Shown here: positions 45,401-54,078 of the stretch, piece by piece
Layout of the letters: every line of letters begins with the position of its first letter
Position numbering within the stretch: position 1 is the stretch's first letter
Source: an uncultured Nitrospira sp.
Lineage (GTDB): Bacteria; Nitrospirota; Nitrospiria; Nitrospirales; Nitrospiraceae
Length of the DNA stretch: 63,161 nt
Assembly (NCBI GenBank): GCA_902500805.1
Contig: CABVSA010000012.1
Span: forward strand, 1 to 63,161
Reading direction: 5' to 3'
Position numbers and translations under genes: made by a program
The notes under the pieces: generated by a model
What the model was told of the DNA's origin: nothing
The model's input: only the letters and a program-made list of their open reading frames with translations
Database searches by the model: none

Positions 45401-48400
45401 TGCAATTCCTCAGTGCGCTCGACGACTTTACGTTCTAAGTCATCATGTGCTCGCCGAAGTGCTTCTTCCGCCAGTTTGTGTTCCGTGATGTCTTGGAATG
45501 TCCCGTAGGCGCGAACTGCCCGTTTTTCCAAGACGTCAACCTGGCCGGTTGCCCGCACCGCGATTCGCCGCCCCTTCACCGAGATGAGTTCCAGTTCGAG
45601 ATCCCAAGGCTGCCCCTGCTCTACCCCTTTTCTCCACGCCTCGGCCATGATCGGACGGCTATCGGGCGTGTAGAAATTCAACGCTGTTTCCACTGTTGGG
45701 GTGAATGCATCTGGTGTCGTTTCGTGTAATCCGTACGTCTCATCGCTCCACCACAGCCGGTCTGTGAGGAAATCAAACTGCCACCCCCCGATTTTCCCGA
45801 TCGCCTCGGTTTGGGCCATCAACGCCAACTGCTGCTTATGGTGGGTGATATCTTCTGCGATCCCCGCAATGCGATTCTCTCTGCCGGCCATTCGAACACG
45901 GCGATCGGAAATCCACCGGATATGGCCATCCCGTCCCACGATGCGGTACTCACAATGAAACACGGCCGTCATCCCGCCACCGATAAATCGATCATGGCTC
46001 ACCTTCACCCGCCTACGGTCATCCGGATGGATTGAATCGAGCCACAGCGACCAGTCTTGATAGATTTCTTCGCGCTCGATACCCCAGATAAAGGTAAACG
46101 CCGCATTGACATACACGACCTGGCGTTCGTCCGACGTCACATCCGCGATCCAGAATGCTGCCCCCACCGACTCAGCAAACTGCTGCCACCGAGCTTCACT
46201 CTCCCTCAAGGCTTCTTGTGCACGGTTACGCTCGGTCACATCGCGCTTGATTCCGACATAGCAAACCGGTTGACCCAGAGCATCCTTCACGGTAAATGCC
46301 GTGAGATCCAACGTGAGTGTTGCACCATGCTTAGTCCGGCTCTCCACCTCACCACGATAAGTACCCGTGGCACATAGTGCTTGCCCTACACGAGCGAAGG
46401 CCTCCTCTCCTAAGTGGATCGCGGGAGTCTTCCCACTGAGTTCATCTGTCGAATAACCGAGAATCTGTTGGTGTACACTGTTTTGCTGTAGATACCGTCC
46501 GTGAAGATCAATGACTGCAACGCCGTCGATTGAGTGGGTGAAGATCTCTTGATAGAGTCTCAGCTGCTCTTGGATGCGCTTCCGTTCGGTAATGTCTGTA
46601 GCAATGACACCGATGGCAGAGAGCTGTCCCGAAACATCAGGCACGGGGAACTTCGCGACAATACTGGTACGCAGCCCATCTCGCTGTTGCGTAACCTCCT
46701 CGAACTCCTGTCCCAGACCGCTGACCAATACCTCTCGATCATGGGCTTGAAATAGAGCGGCCTGTTCCGGAGAGAATACTTCCTCATCTGTTCTCCCCAG
46801 TGCCATACCAGGAGTAAGCCCAAATACCTCATCGAAGCGCCGGTTGGTATACAGATACTTCCCATTATGACTCTTGAGGCAAGTCACATTTGGTGCATGG
46901 TCAAAAAATTGCCGGAAGCGTTCCTCACTCCGGCGCAGTGCCTCAGTCCGATCGCTCACCTGACTTTCCAATGTCGCGTTGAGATTGGCCAGCGCTTCTT
47001 CCGCTTGCTTCCGTTCCGTGATGTCGGAAAACATCCCAAGAATCGCCGGCTTGCCATCCCACGTGATCCGCCCGGCTTCAACCTGGACCGGGATCGTCGT
47101 GCCATCCATCCGTACATACACTCGCTCTGCACTATGGACAGACACACCGCTCCCGAACAGTCGTGTGACACTGTCACGAACCTCTTGATGGTAGTCGGGA
47201 TGGATGAACTTAAATGTCGGTCGGTCGAGAATCTCCTGCGGATCCCGCGCACCCATCAAAAGCGCACCGGTTCGATTCAGGTAGACGGTCCGTCCTTCAC
47301 AGAACACAAAGACACCGGATGGGGATAGTTCAACCAAGGTTCGGTACCGTTCTTCGCTCTCCCGTACGAATGCCTCCATACGCTTGCGATCGGTCATGTC
47401 GATATGGGATCCGAGGAGATGGATTCTCTGGCCATCGGTCTCGGTCACAAAGGACGCACGTGACTCAATCCAGCGATACGTGCCATCCTTGTGCCGCAGG
47501 CGAAATTCTTGTCGATAGTCCCCTTCCGGCACGGCCCGATACTGCATGGCGTAGGCGACAGCGCCCTCACGATCGTCGGGATGCAGAAGGCTCGTCCAGG
47601 TCTCAAATGCATCTGGAAGCTCTGTCCCGCTATAGCCTATCTGTCGTTTCCACTCCTCGGAAAAGACCACGGCGTTCGTTTTAGTGTTCCAGTTCCATAA
47701 TCCAGTGCCTGAGGCATGAAGCGCTTGTTGGAGTCGCTCCCGGGAAAGCCGGAGTTCCTCCTCAATATGACGATGATCCGTGATATCCAACACGCTGTTC
47801 GAGACAAAAACGGGACGACCGTCGCCATCTCGACAGACTTCTCCACGGCAATGGATCGCACGAGTCGTACGGTCAGGACGGACGATGCGACATTCGACGT
47901 CGTAAGCTGTGCCCCCCTTCAGTGCAGTGTCGATCACATCCTTCACACGCGCCCGATCCAGGTGGTGGAGGGAAGCCACAAATGTGTCATAGGAGACAGC
48001 CCCGTTTCCGGGCTCATAACCGAAGATCCTAGATAGCTCCTCTGACCAGTGCACAGCCCCGCTATCTAAATCCCAGTCCCAGCTACCCAGATGCGCACGT
48101 GCTTGAGCTTCCAGGAGCTGACGCTGCTGTTGTTGGAATTTTGTCTCGGAATGCCGTCGTTGGAGCTCAGCTCCTGCCCGCGAGGCAAAAACAGCCATCA
48201 GCGATCGCAGTCGATCGGTATTGCGCAACGGTTTGGCATCCATGAGAGCGAGCAGCCCCATGACCGCTCCGTCTTTTGTCCTGAGCGGGACTCCACAGTA
48301 TCCCTCGACGCCCAACTGAGCCAACCGCCCAAAGAGTGGGAACACCGCCCGGACATCTCGTTCAAAACAGGTAAAGGACTGACCAAGCGCTGTTTCGCAC

Positions 48401-48759
48401 GGAGTATTGACCAGGGGATATTCGAAGTTATCGACGAGACTGCCGTTGGCTGAGACGGCGAGGGTACGGATCTTCTTCACCGGACGGTGGTGGATCTCCC
48501 CAACGACGGCATACTGCACACCCAATACCGAGCTCAGATGGCAGACGAGGGTTGAGAAGAAGTCTTCCCCGGTCTCCGCAGCCGTCCCGGCAACGATCGC
48601 GCGCAACATATCGGATCGTTCGCGCAAATCTTGTAACTCGTCGTCTCGCTGTCGCGCGAACTCCTGTAAAGTCTGATCCCGCTCCGCCAATTCCCGTGAA
48701 AGGTCCGCGACCTGCCTACGCAACAAGTCCAATTCAGCCAGGTGACTGGTCGAATTCAT
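42469..48759 (-). CDS. Giant soluble sensor kinase: GAF, about 13 PAS, NarX-type kinase core
   Basis: A 2096-residue protein with no membrane segment. A coiled N-terminus (about 1-50) leads to a GAF domain (about 55-205), then about 13 PAS/PAC units, mostly ending in DITERK-type linkers, to residue ~1865. A HisKA_3 helix (ERISQDLHDGILQSLYAVG, with the phospho-accepting His) and HATPase (GLSNALRHSGAG, DDGLGFN, GHGLGNMAARA) close the protein. Several PAS units are near repeats of each other (units 8 and 9; 10 and 11). The gene is coupled to the NarL-type regulator downstream. Its length is unusual even for this family; a misjoined repeat is a minor alternative. Confidence 0.93.
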   Translation of the reverse strand: MNSTSHLAELDLLRRQVADLSRELAERDQTLQEFARQRDDELQDLRERSDMLRAIVAGTAAETGEDFFSTLVCHLSSVLGVQYAVVGEIHHRPVKKIRTLAVSANGSLVDNFEYPLVNTPCETALGQSFTCFERDVRAVFPLFGRLAQLGVEGYCGVPLRTKDGAVMGLLALMDAKPLRNTDRLRSLMAVFASRAGAELQRRHSETKFQQQQRQLLEAQARAHLGSWDWDLDSGAVHWSEELSRIFGYEPGNGAVSYDTFVASLHHLDRARVKDVIDTALKGGTAYDVECRIVRPDRTTRAIHCRGEVCRDGDGRPVFVSNSVLDITDHRHIEEELRLSRERLQQALHASGTGLWNWNTKTNAVVFSEEWKRQIGYSGTELPDAFETWTSLLHPDDREGAVAYAMQYRAVPEGDYRQEFRLRHKDGTYRWIESRASFVTETDGQRIHLLGSHIDMTDRKRMEAFVRESEERYRTLVELSPSGVFVFCEGRTVYLNRTGALLMGARDPQEILDRPTFKFIHPDYHQEVRDSVTRLFGSGVSVHSAERVYVRMDGTTIPVQVEAGRITWDGKPAILGMFSDITERKQAEEALANLNATLESQVSDRTEALRRSEERFRQFFDHAPNVTCLKSHNGKYLYTNRRFDEVFGLTPGMALGRTDEEVFSPEQAALFQAHDREVLVSGLGQEFEEVTQQRDGLRTSIVAKFPVPDVSGQLSAIGVIATDITERKRIQEQLRLYQEIFTHSIDGVAVIDLHGRYLQQNSVHQQILGYSTDELSGKTPAIHLGEEAFARVGQALCATGTYRGEVESRTKHGATLTLDLTAFTVKDALGQPVCYVGIKRDVTERNRAQEALRESEARWQQFAESVGAAFWIADVTSDERQVVYVNAAFTFIWGIEREEIYQDWSLWLDSIHPDDRRRVKVSHDRFIGGGMTAVFHCEYRIVGRDGHIRWISDRRVRMAGRENRIAGIAEDITHHKQQLALMAQTEAIGKIGGWQFDFLTDRLWWSDETYGLHETTPDAFTPTVETALNFYTPDSRPIMAEAWRKGVEQGQPWDLELELISVKGRRIAVRATGQVDVLEKRAVRAYGTFQDITEHKLAEEALRRAHDDLERKVVERTEELQASQERYARATAIGKVGVWELDVLNGQYHADTNLKELFGYGTNELSTDPFAWLRLVHPEDQTIAMRNWELVQSGAVEASHYELRHIRKDGSIVWGDIRARAVRDPKGRLTHLIGATVDITERKRVEVALRESEERYARATALGKVGVWEWDPNSDQYYYGDAHLNSLFGYARGELSSEPYAWLSLVYPDDQPTALDHWEQIRTGAVPMCHVELRMVKKDGSIVWIDVRCHSVQSQNGRVARLIGAAVDITERKHAEAALRESEERFSKAFRTSPHPIGITEAVTGRCMEVNDACLEAFGFRREEVIGNTTFLLGIWPKLEDRTRVIERLKTGQPMRNMEFALKTKSGALRYFLASADLAELNGVLCVVTVANDITDRKLAEEALRISEERFAKAFQASPHPVVISELDSGLVVDANEAAWRLFGYRKEEVVGQTTLQIGLWHSMEERAHYLEQLKCQGSIRNMEVRLRSKNEEVRQCLLSSELIELNGKQCIVTVGADITESKRMERALQLTQFSVDHAVEAILWVDQTGQIFNVNETACRMLGYARQELVTMTVHDIDPGLPVERWAEHWKGVKEQGALGFEAKYWSRTGDVLETEVTFNYLHYNGKEYGCAILRDIGERKRAEAERRRSHRFLRQVIDTAPNLIFAKDHDGRFTMANKAVADYYGTSVEDLIGRSDADFNQNAEEVKCFRQQDCEVMRLGEDRYIPEEKITDAAGNTHWLQTVKRPIFDDEGQVHMVLGAATDITERKRMEEMLLQRERDLHAALQERERISQDLHDGILQSLYAVGLGLEACKPMIRQQPDQNVTKLTSMLNQGIGQLNHVMGEVRNFIAGLESHVIQGGDFPTALRSMIRTMCSSAAAKCVVRIEGMAARQLSTEQALHIINIVREGLSNALRHSGAGRIMVSLYSLRRCVRLAIQDDGLGFNASLTQGVGHGLGNMAARAKKVRSRFAIQSKPNEGTRIILDLPKDTTYAHD

Positions 48760-49066
48760 GATGGGACTCCTCCCTCAGCGCTCTTTCGCAACTTCCATTC
48801 GACTTGTTCTGACACGACCTCACGGCGCAACACTGGGTGCAATGAAGGCATGTACCGGAAAAGCCGATGGCTCTAAGCCCAAGGCTATTGGTTCCTAATC
48901 ACCAGGAACCAAGCGGGAGCTAGTCTCCTACGACCACGGGTGAAAGTCTAGATCCAAATGGCCTGAAACTTCTGAAGGAACTCGCGCAGAAACCGTACAG
49001 ATCGCTGGAACCAGAGGAGGATTCCTGTCCCTGAGGCCTCTGCTGTTGATCTTTTAACCGTTTGGA
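48760..49066. other. Intergenic region upstream of the giant kinase gene
   Basis: About 300 bases with no gene. It contains two words shared with the region upstream of the 885-residue kinase: GAAAGTCTAGATCCAA (48942-48957) and CCAAATGGCCTG (48954-48965). Confidence 0.5.
48942..48965. promoter_or_regulatory. Shared upstream element, copy 1
   Basis: Sixteen identical bases (GAAAGTCTAGATCCAA, containing the palindrome TCTAGA) also found at 51866-51881, and twelve (CCAAATGGCCTG) also at 51832-51843. Both copies lie 140-180 bases upstream of PAS-kinase starts. Possible operator; not a known site to me. Confidence 0.45.
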
Positions 49067-51724
49067 TTAATTGGAATAATCAGGTGAATATTTTGGTAGG
49101 TCAAGGAGAATCCTGGTCCCGCGCCGAGATTCGGATCGTACAGCAAACACCCCGCCGGCTTTGTGCGCTCGTGCCGCCATATTTTCTAAGCCCTGGCCAA
49201 CACCCTGAACCGACTTTGGGTCGAACCCGATACCGTTGTCCGTTACCGTCAGACGGACTGATCCAAGGAACTGACGCAATGACACGGTAATATGTGTGGC
49301 TTGGCTATGACGAAGGGCGTTACTCAATGCTTCTCTCACAATATTCATGAGATGGAGCGCGGGTTCAGGTGAGAAATACTGCCCCACCTTGTCATCGATC
49401 CGTACCCGGCATTGAATGGACGATGCCCCGCACAGCATCTGGACCATAGTTCGTAAGTCCGCTATAAAATCGCCACCTTGCATAACACGATCCTCAAGCC
49501 CTGAGATGAAATTACGGATCTTCTCGATGACCTGGTTGAGTTGGCCAATGGCCTGTTCCAATGTCGCGATGAAATGATCTGCGGTTAACTCAGGTTGGCG
49601 TTTCATCATTGACCGACACGCTTCCAACCCGAGCCCAGCCGCATAGACTGATTGAAGAATATCGTCATGCAGGTCCTGGCTGATCCGTTCTCGATCTTGT
49701 AACGCCGCATTCAGATCTCGTTCGTGCTGGAGCAGCGTTTCTTCCATCCGCTTCCGCTCCGTGATGTCTGTCGCCGCTCCAAGTACCATGTGGAACCGCC
49801 CGTGGTCATCAACGATCGGTCGCTTGATGGTCTGTAGCCAGCGCGTCTTTCCAGACCAATCCGTAAACTTTTCCTCGGCAATAAAGCACTCCTGCAGGGA
49901 CGTCATGACTTGGAGATCCTTTTCGCGGGAAAACTCCACCTCATCCCAATGGGGATTAAAATCAGCGTCTGTCTGCCCGATCAAATCGTGCACCGTTGTC
50001 CCATAACAGTCAGCAACCGCCTTATTGGCCATCGTAAATCGCCCTTCGCCATCTTTGGCAAAGATAAAATTCGGCGAGCCATCGATGACCTGCCGCAACA
50101 AACCATGCGATCGGCGCAACTCGTCCTCAGCTCGTTTCCGATCTGTGATATCCTCCCCAACTGTCACCCTGCATGGTTTCCCGTTCAACTCAATGAGTTC
50201 CGACGACAGGAGGAAGCGGCGTACATCGCCGTTGCTGGCCCGGAAATTCGCCTCCAGATTACGAACCGGACCAGCTTGTTTCAATCTCTCGCGGAGACGG
50301 ACTTGCTCCTCCGCCGGACCCCAAACCTCAAGCTCTGAACTAATCTGGCCCGCACTTTTTTCCGTGTGATGACCCAACAGCTGACTGGCCGCATCGTTGA
50401 CTTCTACCAGCTGCCCGGTTTCGAGCTCACTAATGAAAATGGGATGGGGACTGGTCTTGAACGCTTTGGCAAACCGCTCCTCGCTCGCCCGTAACGCTTC
50501 TTCCGCCTGCTTGCGCTCCGTGACGTCGGAGATCAGCACGATGAGGGCAGGGGTGCCGTTCCACACGATCCCGGCGATTTCCATTTGAACGGGAATCGAC
50601 GTTCCATCTTTCCTGAGATAGGTTCGTTCCGCGCTATGGACCGAGACGTTTCCAGCGAGCACCCGTTGGGCATTGTCACGGACATCGCGGTGGTAATCTG
50701 AGTGCAAAAAGTCGAGCATCGATCGACCAAGAAGCTCCTGAGGATCTGTCGCCCCCAGGAGAAGAGCCCCTCTGTGGTTGACATACACGACCCGTCCTTC
50801 ACAGAAGACAAAGACTCCGGATGGTGACAGGTCGACCAGCGTACGGTATCGGTCTTCACTCTCTCGTACCGCTTGCTCCATGCGTTTACGATCCGTCACG
50901 TCCATATGTGAACCGAGGAAGCGGATCCGGCGACCGTCAACGTCTGCCACCAACGCGGCTCGAGACTCAATCCATCGATAGGTTCCATCTTTGTGCCTGA
51001 GCCGATACTCCTGCCGATATTCTCCATGACGTTTACGGACAGCGTCCTGCAAGCACACCATGACACGATCATGATCCTCCGGATGCAACAGACCTTCCCA
51101 CGTCTCGAATGAGTCAGAAAGCTCCATCTTTTCGTACCCAAGCTGACGCGTCCATTCCTCTGACAGGGTCATTTCGTTGGTATGAGTGTTCCAGTCCCAC
51201 AGTCCGATACTCGATGCTTGGAGCGCTTGCCTCAGCTTGTCCTGCGAGGAACGCAACGTTTCTGCGATGCGCGTCCGCTCGGTAACGTCCAGAACAGACC
51301 CAGACATGCGACAGGGCTTCCCCTGATCGTCTCGCAAGACCTCCGCACAGGAATGAATGGTCCGCACCTCACCGTTCGGACGCACGATCCGATATTCCAC
51401 ATCGTACGACGCACGCCCCCCCAAGGCATGATTGATGGAGGCCATGACCCGATCACGATCTTCCGGAAACACTGCCGCCACAAATCCATCAAAGCTCAGC
51501 AGATCTGCCCCAGATTCACGGCCGAAGATCCGATACAGCTCAAGCGAACACCGAACAGCCCCGCTCTCGATTTCCCATTCCCAGCTACCCAGATGCGCGA
51601 GGGCCTGAGCCACTCGCAGATGCCGAGTTCGTTCGTGAAGCACACTGTCTCGCTCGCCCAGTTCGCGTACGAGATGAGCAACTTGTTGACGCAGGACATC
51701 GACAAGAGAGAGGGGGCCATTCAT
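49067..51724 (-). CDS. Sensor kinase with five PAS domains and NarX-type core
   Basis: An 885-residue soluble protein: five PAS/PAC units (about 38-160, 165-285, 290-410, 415-535, 540-660), then HisKA_3 (ERISQDLHDDILQSVYAAG) and HATPase (ALSNALRHSQAT, DNGIGFD, GQGLENMAARA). It is a paralogue of the 2096-residue kinase: its units match PAS 1, 2, 3, 11 and 13 and the core of that protein. No regulator gene adjoins it, so it may share the NarL-type regulator of the giant kinase. Confidence 0.93.
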   Translation of the reverse strand: MNGPLSLVDVLRQQVAHLVRELGERDSVLHERTRHLRVAQALAHLGSWEWEIESGAVRCSLELYRIFGRESGADLLSFDGFVAAVFPEDRDRVMASINHALGGRASYDVEYRIVRPNGEVRTIHSCAEVLRDDQGKPCRMSGSVLDVTERTRIAETLRSSQDKLRQALQASSIGLWDWNTHTNEMTLSEEWTRQLGYEKMELSDSFETWEGLLHPEDHDRVMVCLQDAVRKRHGEYRQEYRLRHKDGTYRWIESRAALVADVDGRRIRFLGSHMDVTDRKRMEQAVRESEDRYRTLVDLSPSGVFVFCEGRVVYVNHRGALLLGATDPQELLGRSMLDFLHSDYHRDVRDNAQRVLAGNVSVHSAERTYLRKDGTSIPVQMEIAGIVWNGTPALIVLISDVTERKQAEEALRASEERFAKAFKTSPHPIFISELETGQLVEVNDAASQLLGHHTEKSAGQISSELEVWGPAEEQVRLRERLKQAGPVRNLEANFRASNGDVRRFLLSSELIELNGKPCRVTVGEDITDRKRAEDELRRSHGLLRQVIDGSPNFIFAKDGEGRFTMANKAVADCYGTTVHDLIGQTDADFNPHWDEVEFSREKDLQVMTSLQECFIAEEKFTDWSGKTRWLQTIKRPIVDDHGRFHMVLGAATDITERKRMEETLLQHERDLNAALQDRERISQDLHDDILQSVYAAGLGLEACRSMMKRQPELTADHFIATLEQAIGQLNQVIEKIRNFISGLEDRVMQGGDFIADLRTMVQMLCGASSIQCRVRIDDKVGQYFSPEPALHLMNIVREALSNALRHSQATHITVSLRQFLGSVRLTVTDNGIGFDPKSVQGVGQGLENMAARAHKAGGVFAVRSESRRGTRILLDLPKYSPDYSN

Positions 51725-52252
51725 GATGAAGCTCCTTAGCCCTTTGATGGGAGTAACCGAATACTAGCCGAGGTGGTGAAAGAGTGAGATTAACGGCACA
51801 CTGTCATAACAGACCGACACCACAGCTAGGGCCAAATGGCCTGCAGTGTCCTATTATGTGGGTGCGAAAGTCTAGATCCAACCGGCACCTCACCTCAAGA
51901 ATGACCATCCCCTCTGCCTTTGCGATGAGCTCGAGCAGCACGGTTACCTGAGACAGGATTGGAATGACCTCCTCTCACTAACACTCTTCGTGTCTACACT
52001 GGAGGATATCAGTCACTCCAATCAAGGAGTCATGCTTGGATGAGAGCGATTGACCGTTATAGGGAAATGCGAAATCGTCTGATACTATCGAGGCAAGAAC
52101 CAGACTAGAAGAGGCCGTGAGTGAAGAAATCCCTCGGTACATCGGTCCATACGAATAGACTGGAGCACAAGCTCCGTTGGACGACGTATAACCGATGGAA
52201 ATCACCGTTGGCGGTCAGGATGAGTCCCTGGAACCTACAACGATGAATCCTA
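51725..52252. other. Intergenic region between PAS kinase and tRNA-Leu
   Basis: About 530 bases. It holds the second copy of the shared upstream element (51832-51843 and 51866-51881). I find no supported gene; short frames on either strand lack ribosome-binding sites or motifs. Confidence 0.45.
51832..51881. promoter_or_regulatory. Shared upstream element, copy 2
   Basis: Contains CCAAATGGCCTG (51832-51843) and GAAAGTCTAGATCCAA (51866-51881), identical to words upstream of the giant kinase but spaced differently. Confidence 0.45.
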
Positions 52253-52336
52253 TGGTGCCGAAGGCGGGACTTGAACCCGCACGGCTTGCGCCACACGCCC
52301 CTCAAACGTGCGTGTCTGCCATTCCACCACTTCGGC
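52253..52336 (-). tRNA. tRNA-Leu (GAG)
   Basis: A type II tRNA of 84 bases on the minus strand: acceptor GCCGAAG pairs with CTTCGGC, anticodon stem CACGT/GCGTG with loop TTGAGGG (anticodon GAG), long variable arm, encoded CCA. A near-consensus promoter lies about 160 bases upstream. Confidence 0.9.
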
Positions 52337-52501
52337 ACTCAGCAGGATCTGCAGGGATAGCCCGCTATCGTGTTCTTGGGTTGCTCAACACCGCGACGTT
52401 CTCAGCCATCCGTCCGAGGTTTTCGCTCACCCTGGCCTTCCCGCGGGCTCGTTGTGACGTATCCTGCGCAAAGGCCCGCAAATCACCAGTGAGGGAGGTG
52501 T

Positions 52502-52531
52502 ATTATAGAAGTAGCCCAAAATTCTTGTCAA
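52502..52531 (-). promoter_or_regulatory. Consensus promoter driving tRNA-Leu
   Basis: On the minus strand TTGACA (52526-52531), an 18-base spacer, then TATAAT (52502-52507): both hexamers match the sigma-70 consensus exactly. Confidence 0.7.
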
Positions 52532-52553
52532 TGAACGAATCGTCCGGTAGAAT
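52525..52553 (+). promoter_or_regulatory. Divergent promoter for the HAD-queE-pepA-nagZ genes
   Basis: TTGTCA (52525-52530), a 17-base spacer, then TAGAAT (52548-52553), with a short leader to the start at 52587. Its -35 overlaps that of the tRNA-Leu promoter on the other strand. Confidence 0.6.
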
Positions 52554-52586
52554 TGCGCTCTCAATTCATACCTCCGGTGCACTCGC

Positions 52587-53267
52587 ATGATACAGACTGA
52601 TCAACGAGACCTTGCTTCTACGGTTGCTGCTTTCTTTGATGTCGATAATACAATCTTACCCGGCGAAGCCAGTGAGTTGAGATTTTTCCGTTGGCTGTGG
52701 CGTCGCGGGATTGTCGGGTGGCCTGAAGCTCGAGACAGCGTTGCGTGGCTCCTACGACATATTCCTCCCCTCTCGCTCCATCCTCTCCGCCAACGGAAGT
52801 TGTACTTGACCGGGAAGCCTTCGCAGGTGATTGAACCCCTGGGTGAAGAATTTTGTCGGGAAGAACTCTGTCCTCGCGTCTCGGCGATCGCCATGCGAAA
52901 ACTCGATGAACACCGCCAGGCAGGTCACGCCATCATTTTCGTGACCGGATCGCTCGACTTTCTGATCGCACCGGTCGCAGACGCACTTCGAGTGGATCGG
53001 TGTTTTGCCAGTCGGTTAGAGCAACAGCAGGGCCTCTACACGGGTTTGCTTGTGCCCCCACTCCCATATGGAGCAGGAAAACGTCAATTGATCGATCGGT
53101 TGACCCAAGACCTCACATTGGATTTATCCCAATGCTATGCGTATGGCGATAGCCCTGGAGATGTTGACCTCCTCCGCGCCGTAGGACATCCGACCGTGGT
53201 CAATCCTATTCGGGGAATGGATACGATAGCCCGTCGTCATAACTGGCCGGTTGTCAGGTGGCCCTGA
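52587..53267 (+). CDS. HAD superfamily IB hydrolase (phosphatase-like)
   Basis: A 226-residue HAD hydrolase of the SerB-like IB subfamily. Motif I is FFDVDNTIL (the nucleophile Asp near residue 18), motif II is FVTGS, and motif III is YAYGDSPGDVDLL. The hydrophobic stretch between them forms the cap. It probably removes phosphate from a small metabolite; the phosphoserine versus lipid head-group question cannot be decided. It is the first gene of a same-strand run toward queE and pepA. Confidence 0.85.
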   Translation: MIQTDQRDLASTVAAFFDVDNTILPGEASELRFFRWLWRRGIVGWPEARDSVAWLLRHIPPLSLHPLRQRKLYLTGKPSQVIEPLGEEFCREELCPRVSAIAMRKLDEHRQAGHAIIFVTGSLDFLIAPVADALRVDRCFASRLEQQQGLYTGLLVPPLPYGAGKRQLIDRLTQDLTLDLSQCYAYGDSPGDVDLLRAVGHPTVVNPIRGMDTIARRHNWPVVRWP

Positions 53268-53343
53268 ACGAATGCTGATAACCGGAGGTACCCCCTCTTC
53301 GGCGAATTACCATGTCCATCACGAGTTAGCCCACACGTTGTTC

Positions 53344-53979
53344 ATGCGCGTCACCGAAATCTTTCATAGCATTCAAGGGGAATCGACCTTTGCTGGATTG
53401 CCCTGCGTGTTTGTGCGCCTCACCGGCTGTCCTCTTCGCTGCACCTGGTGCGACACCGAGTATGCATTCTTTGGAGGAACAGAACAATCCATCGAGGACA
53501 TTCTCGGGAGGGTTCGTTCGTATGGGTGTCCCTTAGTCGAGGTGACAGGAGGAGAGCCCTTGGCACAAGCGGAAACGACGGCCCTGTTGCATCGATTGTG
53601 TCGCGACGGCTTCACGGTCCTTCTTGAAACGAGCGGTGCCATCGACACCAGCACCGTCGATCCATCCGTTCGTATCATTCTGGATGTGAAATGCCCAGGG
53701 AGTGGTATGACGGACCGCATGCACTGGCCCAATGTGGAGCGGCTGAGACCGCAAGACGAAGTCAAATTCGTCATTCAAGATCGCATCGATTATGAATGGG
53801 CAAAAGATATTCTCCACCAATTCCATTTGACCGATCGCTGCCCAGTCCTCTTCAGTCCGGTGTTCGGAACACTCGATCCTCGCCAGTTGGCAGAGTGGCT
53901 GGTGGAAGACCGCCTCGGTGCGCGTCTTCAGCTCCAACTGCACAAACATATTTGGGCACCCGATACGCGGGGGGTGTGA
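53344..53979 (+). CDS. queE: 7-carboxy-7-deazaguanine synthase (radical SAM)
   Basis: A 211-residue enzyme making the deazaguanine ring of queuosine. It has EIFHSIQGEST at the start, the radical-SAM cluster GCPLRCTWCDT (CxxxCxxC, about residues 27-34), and EVTGGEPLAQ for SAM binding. The frame is open to 53251, overlapping the HAD gene, but 53344 (MRVTEIF) gives the usual QueE N-terminus; 53272 is the other candidate. No other queuosine gene is in the window. Confidence 0.88.
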   Translation: MRVTEIFHSIQGESTFAGLPCVFVRLTGCPLRCTWCDTEYAFFGGTEQSIEDILGRVRSYGCPLVEVTGGEPLAQAETTALLHRLCRDGFTVLLETSGAIDTSTVDPSVRIILDVKCPGSGMTDRMHWPNVERLRPQDEVKFVIQDRIDYEWAKDILHQFHLTDRCPVLFSPVFGTLDPRQLAEWLVEDRLGARLQLQLHKHIWAPDTRGV

Positions 53980-54078
53980 GGAGCCCGCTGGACCATCGGA
54001 ACGCCAGACATGTTGCGACCACTAACCCTCAAGGGCTGCTAGGCGTTGATCGGTCATCATTCACACAAGGAGAAACCA

